A program made the translations under genes and the position numbers. Under the pieces are notes generated by a model, which saw nothing but the letters and a program-made list of their open reading frames with translations, was not told where the DNA came from and ran no database searches. DNA of 8,759 nt, from NCBI GenBank assembly GCA_937935205.1, contig CALGXU010000317.1, positions 1 to 8,759 of the forward strand, read 5' to 3'. Position 1 is the stretch's first letter; the number at the start of each line of letters is the position of its first letter. Shown here in pieces: positions 1-6,253 of the stretch. Origin of the DNA: an uncultured Rothia sp. (lineage in GTDB: Bacteria > Actinomycetota > Actinomycetes > Actinomycetales > Micrococcaceae).

Positions 1-1
1 T

Positions 2-466
2 ACTCGTTCGGGTCTGACCACTCGCGCGCAGAAGGCGCAGTTGGCGCTGTATTCGGCGGCGGGTCTGCCGATTATTGTGGCGGTGACAGAGGTTGCGACG
101 ACTTCGGGTCTTTTGGAGGAGTCGACGGCTTCTCTGCTGGTGGCTGGCGGCGCGCTGACGGTTCTGTTGTTCCCGCTATGGGCGTTGGGTATTCGTCAGG
201 CGTTTGGTTCTGCTGAGCCGTCTGCGCAGGAGCCGAGCCGTAAGGAGCAGATGAATGCTCTGAAGGCTCAGCGTAATGCGCAGGCGAAGCTTGCCACGGG
301 CATGATTCCGGTGGTTCGTTTGAAGTCTCAGGCTGATACGGCGGATAGCTCTGATGCTCAGAGCGACTCTCAGGGCGCTGCGGGCGCTTCCTCTGGTTCT
401 AGCGATGCATCTCGAGCTGAGGCAAAGAAGCGTAAGGGCTCAGTAGGGGATTCTGCGGAGAAGTAG
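2..466 (+). CDS. Cation:proton antiporter, C-terminal part (5' end outside window)
   Basis: The reading frame is open from the first bases and ends at TAG 464-466, so this is the last 154 residues of a longer protein. It holds two hydrophobic segments, about residues 17-36 (LYSAAGLPIIVAVTEVATTS) and 43-64 (STASLLVAGGALTVLLFPLW). Their pattern, an 'LPIIVAVTE' helix, a short polar turn, then a Gly/Ala helix ending in 'LFPL', resembles the last membrane helices of CPA-type Na+(K+)/H+ antiporters. After the membrane part comes a roughly 80-residue hydrophilic tail rich in Ser, Ala, Asp and Gln, ending in a Lys/Arg-rich stretch; this is probably a disordered cytoplasmic tail. Codons favour GCG, GGT, CGT and TCT, unlike the C-ending codons of the lactate genes, which suggests lower expression. 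The family is inferred from these helices only; another multi-pass transporter is possible. Confidence 0.6.
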   Translation, partial: TRSGLTTRAQKAQLALYSAAGLPIIVAVTEVATTSGLLEESTASLLVAGGALTVLLFPLWALGIRQAFGSAEPSAQEPSRKEQMNALKAQRNAQAKLATGMIPVVRLKSQADTADSSDAQSDSQGAAGASSGSSDASRAEAKKRKGSVGDSAEK

Positions 467-547
467 CTGCGGCTACGCTGTGGTTGAGCTTCGGTCTTTC
501 ATGAAATAAACCGGTGTGAGGGGGTATCCCGCTTACAGTCACCTCAA

Positions 548-676
548 CCCTATGTGGGATTGGGTCTGCAAAACCACACACAATACCAGGCACTCAAAGC
601 CCCGCAAACCAACGTGTATCCCACATACGGGACCAAAACCCGCCGCGTCCTCTCTAGAGGCTGCGGCGGGTTTTTT
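548..676 (+). ncRNA. Possible small structured RNA ending at the 639-676 terminator
   Basis: Between the antiporter stop and the terminator, TATGTGGGAT (551-560) is matched by its exact reverse complement ATCCCACATA (618-627). The pairing extends by CCC 548-550 with GGG 629-631 across one bulged base. This gives a stem of about 13 bp enclosing 57 bases, directly next to the terminator hairpin. No convincing coding frame explains it. It could be the 3' end of the antiporter transcript, an independent sRNA, or a binding site. No tRNA or known small-RNA signature was recognised, and no promoter is obvious. Confidence 0.3.
635..676 (+). terminator. Intrinsic terminator after the antiporter gene or after a small transcript
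   Basis: CCCGCCGC (639-646) pairs perfectly with GCGGCGGG (663-670), and A635-638 can extend the stem with the first Us of a six-T run (671-676). The inside can fold a second short stem, CCTC 649-652 with GAGG 657-660. This is a textbook rho-independent terminator. It lies about 170 bases beyond the antiporter stop, which is far for a simple gene end and leaves room for a separate short RNA ending here. Confidence 0.88.
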
Positions 677-793
677 GCACCTGAATGACCTGATAAACCG
701 CGAGAAGATGAGAATCTTTCCTTAAATTCGGATTTTTTATGCAAATATTACAGAACATGACGTGTCTTAGCTTTCTCGACTGACACTTTGTCC

Positions 794-801
794 TATAAAA
801 T
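794..801 (+). promoter_or_regulatory. Candidate -10 element for the leader of the molybdoenzyme gene
   Basis: TATAAAAT at 794-801 is the best -10-like element between the antiporter terminator and the molybdoenzyme gene. The -35 region 17-18 bases upstream (around TTTCTC, 772-777) is weak, as is common in actinobacterial promoters. Transcription from here would start near 808 and give a 5' leader of about 265 bases. Confidence 0.4.
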
Positions 802-811
802 TGAAAGCGGA

Positions 812-826
812 CAGGGAATTTCCCTG
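812..826. promoter_or_regulatory. Palindrome CAGGGA-ATT-TCCCTG, candidate operator
   Basis: A 6+6-base inverted repeat with a 3-base centre begins about 10 bases after the candidate -10 element, so it would overlap the transcription start region. That is a typical place for a repressor operator. The regulator is unknown; as RNA it would make only a weak hairpin. Confidence 0.35.
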
Positions 827-864
827 AAACACACATAAACCAACATACATACACAGAGTCGCTT

Positions 865-954
865 CCGCCCCAGCGGGAGCTGGCGCACCTCCCCTCACAC
901 ACACGGGAGGCGCCCCTTTCGGGAGTATCCGCGACGATACCCCCGGCGGCTCCC
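865..954 (+). promoter_or_regulatory. Three-way-junction RNA fold in the leader, candidate cis-regulatory RNA
   Basis: Three stems nest cleanly. P1 pairs GGGAGC 875-880 with GCTCCC 949-954. P2 pairs GGCGC 882-886 plus CTCCC 889-893 with GGGAG 905-909 plus GCGCC 910-914, with a 2-base bulge and an 11-base loop of CA repeats. P3 pairs GGG 921-923 plus GTATC 925-929 with GATAC 936-940 plus CCC 941-943. CCGCC 865-869 could also pair with GGCGG 945-949, crossing P1 as a pseudoknot or competing with it. CCTCC 888-892 could alternatively pair with the Shine-Dalgarno GGAGG 964-968. I do not recognise a known riboswitch class in it. Confidence 0.45.
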
Positions 955-973
955 AACCACTGAGGAGGATCAT

Positions 974-1000
974 ATGGTTCAGAAAGGTAACTATTTCTAA
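974..1000 (+). CDS. Eight-codon upstream ORF (MVQKGNYF), candidate leader peptide
   Basis: ATG 974-976 is preceded by AGGAGG (963-968) with 5 bases between, a near-perfect ribosome binding site that looks better than that of the full-length gene downstream. The frame reads Met-Val-Gln-Lys-Gly-Asn-Tyr-Phe and stops at TAA 998-1000, 72 bases before the molybdoenzyme start. It sits 8 bases after the right arm of the three-way-junction stem P1. A role as a regulatory leader peptide coupled to the fold is inferred. Eight codons carry no statistical coding signal, so the support is the binding site and position only. Confidence 0.45.
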   Translation: MVQKGNYF

Positions 1001-1054
1001 CTTCGCATCTCAAGGCCTCGCACTGAATCCTAACGATTGTCTGCACACACAGTC

Positions 1055-1069
1055 ATTTCCGAAGGAAAT
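1055..1069 (+). promoter_or_regulatory. Hairpin that buries the ribosome binding site of the molybdoenzyme gene
   Basis: ATTTCC (1055-1060) pairs perfectly with GGAAAT (1064-1069) around a 3-base GAA loop. The Shine-Dalgarno GAAGGA (1061-1066) lies in the loop and right arm, 6 bases before ATG 1073. Opening this hairpin would be needed for efficient initiation, which fits control at translation. Confidence 0.45.
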
Positions 1070-1072
1070 ATC

Positions 1073-2632
1073 ATGCACCAACTACTCCTCACCGCGAGCA
1101 CTGGTGGCGTAGAGCTGGACTTCCCGGCCTGGCTCCGAATTACGCACTTCATCAACTTCATTATGATGGGCTTCCTGATTCGTTCAGGTTGGGAAGTTCT
1201 CGCCTCTCACCCCCGCCTGTACTGGAACAACCACTGCACCCCGGGTTCTGAGTGGCTCAAGTTCACCAAGGACAAGGTCCCTACCACCCCCGGCGCATTT
1301 ACTGCGCGCGATGACCAGCGCACCCTGTCTCCCCTGATTTCTCTGCCCGGTAAAGCCCAGATTGGTCTGGGCCGCGCATGGCACGCGCTGGTGACCGTCA
1401 TCTGGATTGTTAACGGTCTGGTATATGTCTCCCTGCTGTTCCTGACCGGTCAGTGGCGCCGCATCGTCCCGACCAGCTGGGACATCATCCCGCAGGCGTG
1501 GGAATCCATCCAGATTTACGCTGGCTTCCAGATTCCCTCGATCGAGCATTTCCAGCCCTACGACGCTCTGCAGCAGATCATGTACTTCACTGTGGTGTTC
1601 ATCGTGGCACCGCTGATGATTGCAACCGGCCCGATCATGAGCCCGGCATTCTGCGGCCGCTTCCCCGGCTACGTGCGCCTCTTCCGTAACCGCCAGACCG
1701 CACGTTCCATCCACTTCCTGGGCATGGCGTTCTACTGCGTATTCACCGTCATTCACGTGGCGCTGGTGTTCGTGGTTCACCCCCAGTACAACATCGCCCA
1801 CATGATGCTGAACAAGCCCTACAACGAGGTCGACGCAGCACAGTTCGCTCAGGCAGTCACCATGCTCATTGGTGGTATTGTCTTCGCTGTGGCTCTGTGG
1901 ATTTTCGCTTCGTACTGGTCCCTGCGCGACCTGCGATTCACCCAGACCTTCATTTGGGGTCTGACCCAGCCGATTCGTAACGTCCTGCTGGACCGTATCA
2001 CCTCCCGTCAGGTGCAGAAGAAGACCTTCACCGATGCCGACATTTCGCCCTTCCACTGGGTTAACACTCGCCCGCCGACAGAGCGTGAGAGCACCGAGTG
2101 GAACCGTCTGAAGGAACACGAGTTCGTTGACTACCGCCTGGAGCTGGGTGGTCTGGTGAAGGAATCCAAGTCCCTGAGCATTGATGACCTCAAGAAGCTG
2201 GGCAAGGAAGTTAACATCACCATGCACACCTGCATGCAGGGTTGGACCGGCATCGCCAAGTGGGAGGGTGTGCGCCTGCGCGACGTCCTCGCACTGGTCG
2301 AGAAGACTGATGACGCTCGCTACGTCATGGTGACCTCCTTCGGCCACGTGGGCCACACCTACGACGGTCGACCGACCGAACCCTACTACGAGTGCCTGGA
2401 CATCTCCATGGCGATGGAAGATGAGACCATCCTGGCGTGGGGCATGAACGACAAGCCCCTGCCGGATGTGTACGGTGGCCCGCTCCGTCTGCGTGCGGAC
2501 TCCATGCACGGCTACAAGATGGTCAAGTGGGTTCAGAAGATCGAGTGGATCAACGACTACCACGATGTTGGCGACGGCCAAGGCGGTAGCCGCGAGGACT
2601 CCGGTCTGCAGCACTTCGACGCACGCGCCTAA
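1073..2632 (+). CDS. Cytochrome b561-type membrane module fused to an MsrP/sulfite-oxidase-like molybdopterin domain
   Basis: A 519-residue redox protein in two parts. Residues 1-300 hold five predicted helices (about 22-42, 104-126, 169-189, 213-236, 259-281) with His25, His104, His214 and His228 at or near them as candidate haem ligands, like di-haem b561-type quinone-linked cytochromes. Residues 350-495 are an Oxidored_molyb domain: 'HTCMQGW' gives Cys387 as the likely molybdenum ligand, and 'GGPLRLRADSMHGYK' (468-482) followed by 'KWVQKIEW' matches the family's C-terminal cofactor motif. There is no second dimerisation domain, so it resembles single-domain MsrP more than full sulfite oxidases. 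ATG 1073 is chosen over TTG 1037 because GAAGGA lies 6 bases upstream. There is no Tat signal. The Arg-rich loop 196-211 and the basic stretch after helix 5 point to a cytoplasmic C-terminus. The electron donor or acceptor and the substrate (sulfite, a sulfoxide or other) are unknown. Confidence 0.85.
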   Translation: MHQLLLTASTGGVELDFPAWLRITHFINFIMMGFLIRSGWEVLASHPRLYWNNHCTPGSEWLKFTKDKVPTTPGAFTARDDQRTLSPLISLPGKAQIGLGRAWHALVTVIWIVNGLVYVSLLFLTGQWRRIVPTSWDIIPQAWESIQIYAGFQIPSIEHFQPYDALQQIMYFTVVFIVAPLMIATGPIMSPAFCGRFPGYVRLFRNRQTARSIHFLGMAFYCVFTVIHVALVFVVHPQYNIAHMMLNKPYNEVDAAQFAQAVTMLIGGIVFAVALWIFASYWSLRDLRFTQTFIWGLTQPIRNVLLDRITSRQVQKKTFTDADISPFHWVNTRPPTERESTEWNRLKEHEFVDYRLELGGLVKESKSLSIDDLKKLGKEVNITMHTCMQGWTGIAKWEGVRLRDVLALVEKTDDARYVMVTSFGHVGHTYDGRPTEPYYECLDISMAMEDETILAWGMNDKPLPDVYGGPLRLRADSMHGYKMVKWVQKIEWINDYHDVGDGQGGSREDSGLQHFDARA

Positions 2633-2692
2633 GCACCCACACGGGGCGCTACGACGCTAACCGTCGATACACCACAAGATACTACTCCACAG

Positions 2693-2727
2693 AACGGTGG
2701 CGGGAACATGGGCCCGCCACCGTTTTT
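2693..2727 (+). terminator. Intrinsic terminator of the molybdoenzyme gene
   Basis: AACGGTGGCGGG (2693-2704) pairs perfectly over 12 bp with CCCGCCACCGTT (2713-2724) around an 8-base loop, followed by Ts to 2727. It lies 60 bases after the stop codon. Confidence 0.93.
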
Positions 2728-2730
2728 GTG

Positions 2731-2778
2731 CCCTCACAACTAGCGCCTGCGCTTCTGAAGCGCTAGCAGCTGCGAGGG
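2731..2778. repeat. Imperfect long hairpin between the two terminators
   Basis: CTAGCGC (2740-2746) pairs with GCGCTAG (2760-2766), and CCCTC (2731-2735) pairs with GAGGG (2774-2778) outside it, with unpaired bases between. There is no T-run, so it is not a terminator by itself. It may help block read-through between the convergent genes or protect 3' ends; no function is evident. Confidence 0.45.
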
Positions 2779-2808
2779 CATAAGAAGAGCGCATCAAGAA
2801 GAGGGTAC

Positions 2809-2850
2809 AAAGAAACCGCCCGGGAGCCTTAGCTCTCGGGCGGTTTCTTT
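2809..2850. terminator. Bidirectional terminator between the molybdoenzyme gene and the lut operon
   Basis: AAAGAAACCGCCCG (2809-2822) pairs over 14 bp with CGGGCGGTTTCTTT (2837-2850). The stem continues through one G-T pair and four more pairs to a CTTA loop (2828-2831). The A-rich and T-rich ends make it work in either direction: it would end the lutABC transcript 26 bases after the lutC stop and back up the terminator at 2693-2727. Confidence 0.88.
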
Positions 2851-2876
2851 AGAGGTTTGCCTTCCGGCGCTTTACC

Positions 2877-3521
2877 TTAGGCGTCGTAGATGATGACGTC
2901 CAGGGTACGGGGGCCGTGCACGCCCTCCACGCGGATCAGCTCGATATCACTGGTTGCCGACGGACCGGAAATCATGGTCACGGGGCGGGTGTAGGTGATA
3001 CGCTCGATCGACTCGGGAACCAGCTCCACCACGGTGGAACGGGGCACCACGCAGATGTGGTGGTCGGGCACCAGGGTGATGGCGCGGCGACCCTCATCGG
3101 GGTTGGTGTTCAAGAAGATCGTGCCGGTCTCTGCGCAGGAGACGGTCGAACCGGTCACCACAGCGTCAACTGCGTCCAGTTCCTTCAGGCTCAGGCAGCC
3201 GGGCTTGAGGGTGCTACCGGAGTCGGTGACGCGCTTGCGGTCAGCGGTGTCAGCCGGCAGCCACTCCATGTTCAGGCCCTCGGGAACCACGTAGGTGGAC
3301 TTTTCACCCAGGCGTTCTGCGATGACCTCGGAGATGTTCTCCTTGTTCGCGTGGAACACGTTTGCCTTGTAGTCAATGAGGCGGTCGACGAGCATCTCAA
3401 TGGTCTGCTCTTCGTTCAGCTCGCTGACGCGGCGGTAGTTACGTACGGGCTCGGGGGCGACGGGTGCGTCAGCCAGGGACGAGCGGATACGTGCGAGGAT
3501 ATCTTCCTTAGCAGAGGACAT
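2877..3521 (-). CDS. lutC: Lactate utilization protein C (LUD domain)
   Basis: A 214-residue member of the LutC/YkgG family, the small subunit of the LutABC lactate-oxidising complex, which converts L-lactate to pyruvate in the cytoplasm. The LUD domain fills about residues 45-212. Seen motifs are 'TGSTVSCAETGTIFL' (123-137), 'VPDHHICVVP' (151-160) and 'GPSATSDIELIRVEGVHGPR' (186-205), the usual LUD signature. Length is close to the family norm. The ATG (3519-3521) shares one base with the lutB stop in a TAATG overlap, and AAGGAG lies upstream inside the end of lutB, so the two genes are probably translationally coupled. It is the last gene of the operon. The exact role of LutC within the complex is not settled; it carries no iron-sulfur motif. 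Confidence 0.93.
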   Translation of the reverse strand: MSSAKEDILARIRSSLADAPVAPEPVRNYRRVSELNEEQTIEMLVDRLIDYKANVFHANKENISEVIAERLGEKSTYVVPEGLNMEWLPADTADRKRVTDSGSTLKPGCLSLKELDAVDAVVTGSTVSCAETGTIFLNTNPDEGRRAITLVPDHHICVVPRSTVVELVPESIERITYTRPVTMISGPSATSDIELIRVEGVHGPRTLDVIIYDA

Positions 3522-5149
3522 TAGTTGTTCTCCTTAGCTTCACGGGCTTCCTGAGCAGCCTTAGCGTTTGCAGCCGCTTCAGCTGCCTTACCCTTGTTAG
3601 CCTCGATGAGGGCCTGAATGTCAACGCGCTGTGCGTTATCGCGTGCCGGAGCCTTGCCCTTCTCCTTCTTCCACCAGTTGCGGAAGGATTCCTTGGGGGG
3701 CTCGGGGATGTCGCGGTAAGCGGTCCAGCCGCCGACGATACCGGGAACAGCGGTGATCTTGTGCTTGCGGCCGGTGATAAGGCGGGACATGGGCAGACCA
3801 CGCTCTGCAATCGACATCATCTTGCCGGAGGTGAAGAGCTTCTTCGCGCCGAGCATCATGCCGTCCATCTGCGAGAAGGGAGCCTTCTTGTTACCCTCGA
3901 ACTCGCGGACAGCGTGCTTGGACTCGACATCCTTAGCGCGCAGGTGCACGAGGACCTCGGGGAAGTTAATCTTCACGGGGCAGACCTCGTAGCATGCGCC
4001 ACAGAGGGAGGATGCGTACGGCAGAGAGTTGTTGTGCGCAGCCTCGATACCGGAGAGCTGCGGAGACAGGATTGCACCGATGGGGCCCGGGTAGGTGGAG
4101 CCGTAGGCGTGGCCGCCTGCGCGCTCGTACACGGGGCACACGTTCATGCAAGCGGAGCAGCGGATGCAACGCAGTGCCTGGCGGCCCAGCTCATCAGCCA
4201 GAACGGCGGTACGGCCGTTGTCGATGAGGATGACGTGCATGTTCTGCGGGCCGTCACCGGGGGTCACACCGGTCCACATGGAGGTGTAGGGGTTCATGCG
4301 CTCACCGGTAGAGGAGCGGGGCAGCAGCTGCAGGAATGCCTCGTAGTCCTGGAAGGTGGGCAGGATCTTCTCAATACCCATGAAGGTAATGAGGGTGTCG
4401 GGCAGGGTCAGACACATACGGCCGTTACCTTCGGACTCCACGATGGTCAGGGTACCGGTCTCTGCAATACCGAAGTTGGTACCGGAGACTGCCACGGTGG
4501 TGTTCAGGAACTTGTTGCGCAGGCGGTTACGCGATGCCTCTGCCAGTTCTGCCGGCTCATCGGTGATGTCCGGGTTAATACCCTCAATTTCGCGCAGGAA
4601 GATGTCGCGGATTTCGCGGCGGTTGCGGTGAATTGCGGGCACCAGGATGTGGGAGGGGCGGTCGTGGCCGAGCTGGACGATTTCTTCCGCGAGGTCGGTC
4701 TCGATAGCGTTGATGCCGTTTTCCTCGAGGAATTCGTTCAGGCCGGTCTCTGCGGTTGCCATGGACTTAATCTTGATGATTTCGTCCACGCCCTGCTCAC
4801 GAATCAGTTCCAGAGCGATCTGGTTTGCTTCGGTGGCGTTGCGTGCCCAGTGCACGTGGCCGCCCGCAGCGGTGAAGTTACGCTCGAACTGCTCGAGCAG
4901 CTCGGGCAGGTTCGCCAGAACGTAGTTCTTGACGGACTCACCGGTGTTGCGCAGGTCCTGCCAGTCGGGCACCTCAGCGGTGACCTTGGCGCGCTTGTTA
5001 CGAATCGCGTGGGTCACGAAGCGCAGGTTGGCGCGCAGCTGCTCGTTCTTGAGCTCTTCCTTCGCGTACTTGGGGAAGGGGGTTTCTTCGAAAATGTTGC
5101 CCTCGCCGTAGTGAACGACCTTGGGCATACCAAGCTGAATAGCGGTCAT
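3521..5149 (-). CDS. lutB: Lactate utilization iron-sulfur protein B
   Basis: A 542-residue LutB/YkgF-type subunit of the lactate-oxidising complex. A LUD-type domain covers about residues 70-310, including 'VSGTNFGIAETGTLTIVESE' (221-240). The ferredoxin-like part follows: Cys328, Cys331, Cys334 and Cys338 in 'CIRCSACMNVCP', the family stretch 'GGHAYGSTYPGPIGAILSPQ' (345-364), and Cys383, Cys386 and Cys390 in 'CGACYEVCP'. These should bind two [4Fe-4S] clusters that carry electrons away from lactate oxidation. After the conserved W474 and W492-W493 region, the last 40 or so residues are a charged Ala/Lys/Glu-rich helix-like tail that makes the protein longer than Bacillus LutB (about 476 residues). 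The ATG (5147-5149) is 16 bases after the lutA stop, with AGGAAA between them as ribosome binding site. Confidence 0.95.
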   Translation of the reverse strand: MTAIQLGMPKVVHYGEGNIFEETPFPKYAKEELKNEQLRANLRFVTHAIRNKRAKVTAEVPDWQDLRNTGESVKNYVLANLPELLEQFERNFTAAGGHVHWARNATEANQIALELIREQGVDEIIKIKSMATAETGLNEFLEENGINAIETDLAEEIVQLGHDRPSHILVPAIHRNRREIRDIFLREIEGINPDITDEPAELAEASRNRLRNKFLNTTVAVSGTNFGIAETGTLTIVESEGNGRMCLTLPDTLITFMGIEKILPTFQDYEAFLQLLPRSSTGERMNPYTSMWTGVTPGDGPQNMHVILIDNGRTAVLADELGRQALRCIRCSACMNVCPVYERAGGHAYGSTYPGPIGAILSPQLSGIEAAHNNSLPYASSLCGACYEVCPVKINFPEVLVHLRAKDVESKHAVREFEGNKKAPFSQMDGMMLGAKKLFTSGKMMSIAERGLPMSRLITGRKHKITAVPGIVGGWTAYRDIPEPPKESFRNWWKKEKGKAPARDNAQRVDIQALIEANKGKAAEAAANAKAAQEAREAKENN

Positions 5150-5165
5150 GAGGTCTTATCTTTCC

Positions 5166-5960
5166 TTAGCCGATCGAGAGTTCAACATGCTCGGAGTTGA
5201 TCTTGAGCGGGTTTTCCTTGGTGGATGCGAGGATCTCCGCGAAGTGGATGGTCTGAACCTTCGAGCCGCGGCGCGAGAGCGCACCGCCGATGTTCATCAG
5301 GCAGGAGCAGTCACCGCCGGTGCACACGGATGCGCCGGTTGCTTCAACATTGTCTGCCTTGTCGTTGACCATTGCGCCGGAGACGTCAGCGTTCTTGAAG
5401 GAGAAGGTACCGCCGAAGCCGCAGCACTGGTCCATGCCCTCAATCTGGGTGTACTTGATGCCCTCAACGGTGCGGACCAGGTCCTGCTGGCGGGTGCCCA
5501 GACCGAGCATACGCATACCGTGGCAGGAGCTGTGGTAGGTGACGTGCTCGGGGAAGTAGGAGCCGAGCTGCTCAGCGGCGTTGGTGATGCCGAGGATGTC
5601 AATCAGCAGCTGGGAGAGCTCGAAGGTGCGGGAAGCGATCTGCTCTGCCTTCAGGGCCAGTGCTTCGTCGCCGCGGCTACGTGCGACCATTGCCTGCTGG
5701 TGGCGCAGGGAGCCGACGCAGGAGCCGGAGGGTGCAACAGCAACGTCCCAGTCCCAGGAGTCGAATGCCTCGACGTGGTTCTTGATGACTTCGTAGCCGT
5801 CATCGAAGTAGCCGGAGTTGACGTGCATCTGGGAGCAGCAGGTCTGGTTCGGGGGGAAGACAACCTCGTGGCCCAGGCGCTCAAGAATTTCGACGGTGGC
5901 GCGTGCTACGCGGGGGTACATGCCGTCAACGATGCACGTGGAGAAGAGTGCAATACGCAT
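5166..5960 (-). CDS. lutA: Lactate utilization protein A (CCG-domain iron-sulfur subunit)
   Basis: A 264-residue LutA/YkgE-type subunit with two cysteine-rich (CCG) domains, also found in heterodisulfide reductase HdrB and GlpC. The first domain shows Cys9, Cys41-Cys42 and Cys81 ('PSGSC'). The second shows Cys146 ('SSCHGMR'), Cys179-Cys180-Gly ('DQCCGFGG'), Cys213 and Cys218/Cys220. Such cysteines bind iron-sulfur clusters in related proteins. The ATG at 5958-5960 is preferred over an in-frame ATG 72 bases upstream because 'MRIALFSTCIVDGMYP' is the usual LutA N-terminus, the extra 24 residues are polar and unlike the family, and AGGAAAGGA lies just before it. It is the first gene of lutABC, and the order A-B-C is canonical. 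A structured leader precedes it. Confidence 0.95.
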   Translation of the reverse strand: MRIALFSTCIVDGMYPRVARATVEILERLGHEVVFPPNQTCCSQMHVNSGYFDDGYEVIKNHVEAFDSWDWDVAVAPSGSCVGSLRHQQAMVARSRGDEALALKAEQIASRTFELSQLLIDILGITNAAEQLGSYFPEHVTYHSSCHGMRMLGLGTRQQDLVRTVEGIKYTQIEGMDQCCGFGGTFSFKNADVSGAMVNDKADNVEATGASVCTGGDCSCLMNIGGALSRRGSKVQTIHFAEILASTKENPLKINSEHVELSIG

Positions 5961-5977
5961 GACTTGTCCGTCCTTTC

Positions 5978-6110
5978 CTCTGTGTTCAGAGTTTCTCGGT
6001 CTCACCGCCTGCGTCTGGGGCAGGCGGGGCACAGTCCGAATAAGTTCGGTCTTCCAAAAGATGCGGCTCAGAAGTATTGAGCCGGGGAAGCTGGGCCGGT
6101 GGGTTCCGGC
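5978..6110 (-). promoter_or_regulatory. Hairpin-rich leader of lutA (five stem-loops)
   Basis: Five local stem-loops follow one another upstream of lutA: CTCTG 5978-5982 with CAGAG 5987-5991; CCGCCTGC 6005-6012 with GCAGGCGG 6020-6027; CCGAA 6036-6040 with TTCGG 6045-6049; CGGCTCA 6064-6070 with TGAGCCG 6078-6084; GCCGG 6095-6099 with CCGGC 6106-6110. The one nearest lutA touches its ribosome binding site. None is followed by a U-run on the minus strand, so they are not intrinsic terminators. Whether they form or act is untested. Confidence 0.4.
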
Positions 6111-6253
6111 TGGTGTGCGCGCCCCAAGTGGAGGTGGGATGCGGTGGGATCAGAAACCGTGGTGATGTCTTTTATCTTCCTTGCCATTTAACACCGTTGT
6201 GCGGCTTTTCTCTAGTCGAAATAGCGCATACTTTCCTTGTTAAATAACGGGTT

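Noticed and set aside
11..20. GGTCTGACCA inside the antiporter gene, resembling the lldP operators
   Set aside because: It lacks the first T of the 11-base palindrome and encodes ordinary codons (Gly-Leu-Thr) in frame. Probably chance, though a genome-wide operator scan should not mask it.
480..640. Possible tRNA in the gap after the antiporter gene
   Set aside because: No T-loop sequence of the GGTTCGAATCC type and no cloverleaf pairing could be found.
516..725. 69-codon plus-strand frame after the antiporter gene
   Set aside because: It runs through the terminator hairpin and its T-run, has no ribosome binding site, and its composition does not look like protein.
865..954. Three-way junction as a cobalamin, TPP or SAM riboswitch
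   Set aside because: A partial CCACTG string lies near 957, but the other conserved boxes of these classes were not found.
1184..2614. Long open frame on the minus strand opposite the molybdoenzyme gene
   Set aside because: It mirrors a gene with clear family motifs and strong codon bias; few TTA, CTA or TCA codons in the true gene leave the opposite strand without stops. Its translation is rich in His, Gln and Val with no recognisable fold.
3761..5200. 479-codon open frame on the plus strand opposite lutB
   Set aside because: It is the complement of a well-supported iron-sulfur protein gene and arises from codon bias. There is no binding site or family motif.
5961..6032. Upstream in-frame start that would add 24 residues to LutA
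   Set aside because: The added residues are polar and unlike LutA N-termini, they would cover leader hairpins, and the internal ATG at 5960 has a better binding site.
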